This document shows positions 59,410 through 64,000 of a stretch of DNA of 64,000 nt, piece by piece. Within the stretch, counting starts at the first letter, position 1, and the number at the start of each line of letters is the position of its first letter. The DNA is from Bacillus haynesii (GTDB lineage: Bacteria > Bacillota > Bacilli > Bacillales > Bacillaceae). The notes under the pieces were generated by a model. The model ran no database searches and was not told where the DNA came from. It was given only the letters and a program-made list of their open reading frames with translations. Location: assembly GCF_001969855.1 (NCBI RefSeq), contig NZ_MRBL01000017.1:153092-217091 (forward strand). The letters are read 5' to 3'. The position numbers were made by a program, and so were the translations under genes.

Positions 59410-60960
59410 ATGACAACACCTTACAAACACGAACCATTTACAAATTTCGGGATCGAAGAAAACCGGAAGGCATTCGAAAAAGCTCTGGAAACGGTAAATA
59501 ACGAATGGCTGGGTCAGTCCTATCCTCTTGTTATCGATGGAGAAAGGTATGAAACGGAAGACAAGATCGTATCGATCAACCCTGCAAACAAAGAAGAAGT
59601 TGTAGGCACAGTATCGAAGGCTACTCAGGATCATGCGGAAAAGGCCATTCAGGCGGCTGCGAAAGCGTTTGAAACTTGGAGATATACAGATCCTGAAGAA
59701 AGAGCGGCTGTTTTATTCCGCGCGGCTGCCAATGTGCGCCGCAAAAAGCATGAGTTTTCTGCGCTTCTAGTCAAAGAAGCAGGGAAACCTTGGAATGAAG
59801 CGGATGCGGATACGGCAGAAGCGATTGATTTTATGGAATACTATGCGCGGCAAATGATTGAGCTTGCGAAAGGAAAGCCGGTTAACAGCCGTGAAGGAGA
59901 ACGAAATCAATATGTGTACACACCGACTGGTGTAACGGTAGTGATACCGCCGTGGAACTTCCTGTTCGCGATCATGGCCGGAACGACGGTTGCGCCGATC
60001 GTGACAGGAAACACGGTTGTTCTGAAGCCTGCAAGCGCAGCGCCTGTCATTGCTGCCAAGTTCGTTGAAGTGCTTGAAGAAAGCGGACTTCCAAAAGGAG
60101 TAGTCAACTTCGTCCCTGGAAGCGGAGCTGAAGTCGGGGATTACTTGGTGGATCATCCGAAAACAAGCATCATTACGTTTACAGGTTCAAGGGAAGTCGG
60201 TACGCGCATTTTTGAGCGCGCAGCGAAGGTTCAGCCTGGTCAGACACACTTAAAACAAGTGATTGCTGAGATGGGCGGAAAAGATACGGTTGTCGTTGAT
60301 GAAGACTGCGATATTGAATTGGCTGCACAATCAATTTTCACATCTGCTTTCGGTTTTGCAGGCCAAAAATGTTCAGCAGGTTCACGGGCTGTTGTGCATG
60401 AAAAGGTATATGACGAAGTATTGAAGCGCGTGATCGAAATTACGGAGTCCAAGAAAGTCGGAGAGCCTGACAGTGCGGACGTTTACATGGGACCTGTCAT
60501 CGACCAGGCATCGTTTAATAAAATCATGGACTATATCGAAATCGGAAAAGAAGAAGGCCGCTTAGTCAGCGGAGGAAAAGGCGATGATTCAAAAGGCTAC
60601 TTCATCGATCCGACGATCTTTGCCGATCTAGATCCGAAAGCCCGGTTAATGCAGGAAGAAATTTTCGGACCTGTTGTTGCTTTCTCAAAAGTCAGCAACT
60701 TTGATGAGGCGCTGGAAGTTGCCAACAACACCGAATACGGCCTGACAGGCGCGGTCATTACGAAAAACCGCGATCATATCAACAGAGCAAAACAAGAATT
60801 CCATGTCGGAAATCTGTATTTCAACCGCAACTGTACAGGGGCGATCGTCGGCTACCATCCGTTTGGCGGTTTCAAAATGTCGGGAACCGATTCTAAAGCG
60901 GGCGGACCTGATTATCTTGCGCTTCACATGCAGGCGAAAACGATCAGCGAAACGTTTTAA
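59410..60960 (+). CDS. putC: 1-pyrroline-5-carboxylate dehydrogenase
   Basis: The 516-residue aldehyde dehydrogenase family enzyme (RocA/PutC type) converts glutamate semialdehyde to glutamate with NAD+. Visible are [12 protein letters not shown] at the cofactor site, FTGSREVG, the general-base Glu in [12 protein letters not shown] and the nucleophile Cys in [13 protein letters not shown]. It ends with [25 protein letters not shown] precedes the ATG. It completes proline catabolism with putB. A stem-loop separates it from the symporter gene putP. Confidence 0.96.
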   Translation: MTTPYKHEPFTNFGIEENRKAFEKALETVNNEWLGQSYPLVIDGERYETEDKIVSINPANKEEVVGTVSKATQDHAEKAIQAAAKAFETWRYTDPEERAAVLFRAAANVRRKKHEFSALLVKEAGKPWNEADADTAEAIDFMEYYARQMIELAKGKPVNSREGERNQYVYTPTGVTVVIPPWNFLFAIMAGTTVAPIVTGNTVVLKPASAAPVIAAKFVEVLEESGLPKGVVNFVPGSGAEVGDYLVDHPKTSIITFTGSREVGTRIFERAAKVQPGQTHLKQVIAEMGGKDTVVVDEDCDIELAAQSIFTSAFGFAGQKCSAGSRAVVHEKVYDEVLKRVIEITESKKVGEPDSADVYMGPVIDQASFNKIMDYIEIGKEEGRLVSGGKGDDSKGYFIDPTIFADLDPKARLMQEEIFGPVVAFSKVSNFDEALEVANNTEYGLTGAVITKNRDHINRAKQEFHVGNLYFNRNCTGAIVGYHPFGGFKMSGTDSKAGGPDYLALHMQAKTISETF

Positions 60961-60990
60961 GGTGTAAGAAAAGGGGTTAAACAGGGGGAC

Positions 60991-61017
60991 GAAGGCAGCC
61001 TATGAAAGGCTGCCTTC
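60991..61017 (+). other. Stem-loop between putC and putP
   Basis: GAAGGCAGCC (60991-61000) and GGCTGCCTTC (61008-61017) form a perfect 10-bp stem, but the following tract is A-rich, not T-rich. It is more likely an mRNA stabiliser or processing site than a terminator. Confidence 0.6.
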
Positions 61018-61075
61018 AAAAAAAGAGAAATTAGTCTAAAAATTTAGATAAACGGCATCTTGGGGGGAGATTCTT

Positions 61076-62539
61076 ATTCAGAACGTACAATTGATCATTT
61101 CCATCGTGATTTACATGGTAGGGATGCTTTATATTGGGTATTACGCTTACAAACGGACAGCAAACCTCTCAGACTATATGCTTGGCGGACGGACGCTCGG
61201 GCCTGCTGTCACGGCGCTTAGCGCCGGCGCATCAGACATGAGCGGCTGGCTTTTGATGGGGCTGCCGGGCGCCATGTTTGCAACAGGCCTGAGCGGTTCA
61301 TGGATTGTCATCGGCCTTGTACTCGGCGCATGGGCGAACTGGATTTTTGTGGCGCCGCGCTTGAGATCATACACAGAGGTAGCAGGCAATTCAATCACCA
61401 TCCCTGCATTTTTAGAAAACCGCTTTCATGACAAATCAAAGATCCTGAGAATATTTTCCGGAGTCGTCATTATTACCTTTTTTACGTTTTATGTATCATC
61501 AGGAATGGTTTCCGGCGGCGTTTTATTTAACAGCATGTTTAATTTGGATTACCATACAGGGCTGTGGATCATTTCGGGTGTCGTCGTGGCTTACACGCTT
61601 TTCGGCGGGTTTTTGGCAGTCAGTTGGACGGACTTTGTCCAGGGCATCATTATGTTTGTCGCGTTAATTCTTGTTCCGATTGTGACGGTCATTCAGACGG
61701 GAGGACCTGGAGAAGCCTTCAGCGAAATCCAGTCGATCGATCCAAACCTCCTCAATATTTTTAAAGGAACGAGTGTCCTCGGCACCATCTCCTTGTTCGC
61801 ATGGGGCCTCGGCTACTTTGGACAGCCTCACATTATCGTGCGTTTTATGGCGATATCCTCTGTCAAGGAAACGAAGAAAGCGCGCCGGATCGGTATGGGA
61901 TGGATGATCTTTTCAAGTGCGGGCGCACTGCTGACCGGATTGCTCGGTATTGCTTATTACTCAAAGAACGGGCTTCACTTGGATGATCCGGAAACCATCT
62001 TCATTCAATTGGGGAACATCCTGTTTCACCCTCTGATCACAGGATTTTTAATCTCGGCGATTTTAGCAGCGGTTATGAGTACAATTTCCTCCCAGCTGCT
62101 TGTTACCTCAAGTTCACTAACTGAAGATTTATACAAAACACTATTTAAACGCTCTGCATCTGACAAAGAACTTGTCTTTTTCGGACGGCTTTCGGTTTTG
62201 GCGGTTTCCATTGTCGGACTCTGTCTCGCCTGGACAAAAAATAATACGATTCTCGGTCTTGTCAGCTATGCTTGGGCGGGTTTCGGCGCGTCGTTCGGCC
62301 CTGTGATCATTTTAAGTTTGTTTTGGAAGAGGATGACAAAATGGGGGGCGCTTGCCGGAATGGTTGCCGGAGCGGCTACCGTCATCATTTGGGCGGAAGC
62401 CGGGCTTTCGGATGTTCTTTATGAAATGATTCCGGGCTTTGGCGCCAGCTTGCTGTTTGTGTTTGTCGTCAGTCTATTGACGTCAAAACCGGAGCAGCAA
62501 GTGCTTGATGAATTCGAGCAATACAAACAAACACTGTAA
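61076..62539 (+). CDS. putP: Sodium/proline symporter PutP
   Basis: The 487-residue (from 61076) SSS-family symporter has 13 helices and the PutP signature LSDYMLGGRTLGPAVTALSA followed by DMSGWLLMGLPGA with Na+ and proline ligands. There is no ATG near the start. GGGGGGAG (61062-61069) is six bases before an in-frame ATT at 61076. The next possible start, TTG 61091, is 21 bases away. Starting at 61076 gives an N-terminal helix length like E. coli PutP, so I propose ATT initiation; TTG 61091 is the fallback. Confidence 0.9.
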   Translation: MQNVQLIISIVIYMVGMLYIGYYAYKRTANLSDYMLGGRTLGPAVTALSAGASDMSGWLLMGLPGAMFATGLSGSWIVIGLVLGAWANWIFVAPRLRSYTEVAGNSITIPAFLENRFHDKSKILRIFSGVVIITFFTFYVSSGMVSGGVLFNSMFNLDYHTGLWIISGVVVAYTLFGGFLAVSWTDFVQGIIMFVALILVPIVTVIQTGGPGEAFSEIQSIDPNLLNIFKGTSVLGTISLFAWGLGYFGQPHIIVRFMAISSVKETKKARRIGMGWMIFSSAGALLTGLLGIAYYSKNGLHLDDPETIFIQLGNILFHPLITGFLISAILAAVMSTISSQLLVTSSSLTEDLYKTLFKRSASDKELVFFGRLSVLAVSIVGLCLAWTKNNTILGLVSYAWAGFGASFGPVIILSLFWKRMTKWGALAGMVAGAATVIIWAEAGLSDVLYEMIPGFGASLLFVFVVSLLTSKPEQQVLDEFEQYKQTL

Positions 62540-62547
62540 CGATGATG

Positions 62548-62579
62548 GAGATGGGGAACCATTCTCCGTCTCTCTTTTT
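62548..62579 (+). terminator. Terminator of putP
   Basis: GAGATGGGGAA (62548-62558) pairs with TTCTCCGTCTC (62562-62572) through two G-U pairs and is followed by TCTTTTT. Confidence 0.8.
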
Positions 62580-62701
62580 ATAGGCCTTCTCCCCCCCTTC
62601 TAACAGGGGATTGATCCCATTTTTTTAAAAGTCGCATATAAGTCTATACAAGAGTGTAAAGGAGAAGTATGATTAAGTTAAAAACGAGTAGGAGAAAGGA
62701 T

Positions 62702-63946
62702 ATGGAAGAGCTATTAGAACAAGTTGTTTCTCTTTCAAACATTAATGAGATCATTGACTTTATCAGCGGCGAGCTGAAAAAGCCGGTCATACTGGAAAGC
62801 GCAGATTTTTTCTTATTAGCTTACAACTCCTATTATATTAACCATTTTGATGCAGCAAACCAGCAAACGATTTTCTCCAAAAAATGTCCGCTGCCGATCT
62901 TTGAAAAATTCGTCGAAGAAGGCATTATTGATCAATTGAAAACGACTCCGACTCCTTTTCGGGTAAAACAGATTGAAGAAATCGGCTTAAACCAGCGGGT
63001 TGTCGTCAGCGCCAAGCATAAAGACGAAATAATGGGCTATATCTGGGTGCAGGAGATTGAAGACAACCTGTCTGATGAAGAACTTGATTTCTTATACAAA
63101 GCTTCCTTTCATGTCGGGAAGGTCATTTATAAGAAAAAACGCCTCAAACAAGAAAAAGAAGAACAGGCGGAAGAGCTTTACAAAAAGGCAATTAACGATC
63201 AGTTTCAAACGGAAAAAGAGCTGAAAGCCGCCGCCGATAAAGCAAGCGTTTTCCTGCCGGCCGTGTTTACGGTCATGGTGCTTCAAGTCGTTGACGGGGA
63301 GGATGAACTGCTCGAAGATCTGAAGGAAACGATCCGGTCTTATTTAAACCTGAAAGACAACATCAGTCACGTATTGGAGGATCATTCGAATATCGCCATC
63401 ATTGTCGGCAGTGTGTCGCGCAAGCGTTCCGCGCTGGCCGCGGCCTCAGAACTGATCAACCGTCTGTTGACCCATCTGCGCTCACAAATGCTGCCCCTTA
63501 TTTTGATCGGGGTCGGCAATGAGTACAGCAGCCTGCTGTCTCTTGGCAGAAGCTACAGAGAGGCGCTCCAAGTGACGAAAGCAGCGGAAATCACGGGAAG
63601 CCAGGAACACATTCCCTATGAATACCAAAAGCTCGGGCTTTTCAAATATCTTGACCAAATCGCCGCAAAAAACGAACATCTGCAATATGTAAACCCGGAC
63701 CTTCAGCTGCTGAAAGAAAAAGATAAAGAAAGCCACACCGAATTTTTAAGAACGCTTGAAATCTATCTCGTCAACAACTGCAAGGTCAAGCCATCCGCAG
63801 AACAGCTGTTTATTCACCAAAACACGCTCAACTACCGCATTAAACAAATATTAGAAATGACATCGATCGATCTCAATGATTTTAATACAAGATGTCAATT
63901 GTTTATCGATTTAATGCTGATGAAGAAAGCAGGCTACAAATCGTAA
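62702..63946 (+). CDS. putR: PucR-type transcriptional activator PutR
   Basis: The 414-residue protein from the ATG at 62702 has AGGAG eight bases upstream. An ATG at 62669 with AAAGGAG close by would add 11 residues. The N-terminal part is a probable ligand-sensing domain (about 1-130). A coiled coil follows at about 150-190, then a GGDEF-like CdaR/PucR linker. A C-terminal PucR helix-turn-helix ends the protein: FLRTLEIYLVNNCKVKPSAE, then LFIHQNTLNYRIKQILEMT. It corresponds to B. subtilis PutR, which activates putBCP in response to proline. It is transcribed separately, behind the putP terminator. Confidence 0.92.
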   Translation: MEELLEQVVSLSNINEIIDFISGELKKPVILESADFFLLAYNSYYINHFDAANQQTIFSKKCPLPIFEKFVEEGIIDQLKTTPTPFRVKQIEEIGLNQRVVVSAKHKDEIMGYIWVQEIEDNLSDEELDFLYKASFHVGKVIYKKKRLKQEKEEQAEELYKKAINDQFQTEKELKAAADKASVFLPAVFTVMVLQVVDGEDELLEDLKETIRSYLNLKDNISHVLEDHSNIAIIVGSVSRKRSALAAASELINRLLTHLRSQMLPLILIGVGNEYSSLLSLGRSYREALQVTKAAEITGSQEHIPYEYQKLGLFKYLDQIAAKNEHLQYVNPDLQLLKEKDKESHTEFLRTLEIYLVNNCKVKPSAEQLFIHQNTLNYRIKQILEMTSIDLNDFNTRCQLFIDLMLMKKAGYKS

Positions 63947-63958
63947 ACAGGAAAAGAA

Positions 63959-63983
63959 AAGCCGGCACATGAAGTGCCGGCTT
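63959..63983 (+). terminator. Stem-loop after putR
   Basis: AAGCCGGCAC and GTGCCGGCTT (10 bp) flank ATGAA. No T-run follows; the next bases, TTCAGACCGTTGACAAAAT, resemble the left end of the repeat at 39256. Confidence 0.75.
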
Positions 63984-64000
63984 CAGACCGTTGACAAAAT
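63982..64000. repeat. Possible left end of a third repeat copy, cut by the window end
   Basis: TTCAG followed by GTTGACAAA-type sequence directly behind a terminator stem, as in copies 1 and 2 (TTCAGCGTGTCGACAAA in copy 2). Only 19 bases are visible. Confidence 0.4.

Overview
The window is chromosomal DNA of a Bacillus of the B. subtilis group, very probably B. licheniformis or B. paralicheniformis. The evidence is a glutamyl endopeptidase that matches B. licheniformis BLase almost residue for residue as I remember it, a two-gene chiA-chiB chitinase locus, and gene blocks in B. subtilis order (yceC-yceH, ldh-lctP, ycgF, ycgH, nadE, aroK, ycgL, putBCP-putR). I see no rRNA, tRNA, CRISPR array, transposase or phage gene.

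Layout. 1-7.5 kb: the 3' part of an SDR dehydrogenase, a large two-part methyltransferase, a lipoprotein, a YfcC-type transporter divergent from an M20 amidohydrolase, and the decayed 3' end of an L-asparaginase gene abutting a palindromic repeat. 7.7-16.7 kb: acetyltransferase, amidase, oligoendopeptidase F, a small stress membrane protein, a serine hydrolase behind a textbook SigW promoter, and glycolate oxidase glcDF. 16.8-26.1 kb: a chitin utilisation region. It holds a lactose/cellobiose-family PTS (IIC, IIA, IIB) with a GH4 phospho-glycosidase, a divergent GntR/UTRA regulator with a ChbG-type deacetylase, then chiA and chiB. Together these encode extracellular cleavage, uptake with phosphorylation, deacetylation and cytosolic hydrolysis. 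26.1-40.5 kb: blaSE, SigB-type ycdF, two uncharacterised genes, a sulfurtransferase, cwlJ, yceB, a CwlO-type endopeptidase, an ABC exporter with TetR regulator, a DUF2207 protein, a second repeat copy, and a PadR-DUF4188 pair.

40.6-47.9 kb: the stress (ter) cluster yceC-D-E-F, interrupted by a HpcH/HpaI-aldolase gene and a small HTH gene before yceG-yceH(telA). 48-56.4 kb: a CcdA-like protein, nasA with a TnrA-type box, ldh with two Rex-type sites, lctP, ycgF, ycgH and nadE. 56.5-64 kb: aroK, ycgL and the proline catabolic cluster putB-putC-putP-putR. The last bases look like the start of a third repeat copy behind another stem-loop.

The least explained elements are: the TIR-bounded repeat that sits directly behind terminator-like stems and carries its own terminator (7491-7716, 39256-39426, probably 63984 onward); a 28-codon strongly basic ORF coupled to chiA; a branched, possibly switching leader before yceC; the aldolase/HTH insertion in the ter cluster; and a possible ATT start for putP. 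All calls come from reading the sequence and from family knowledge. No searches were run.
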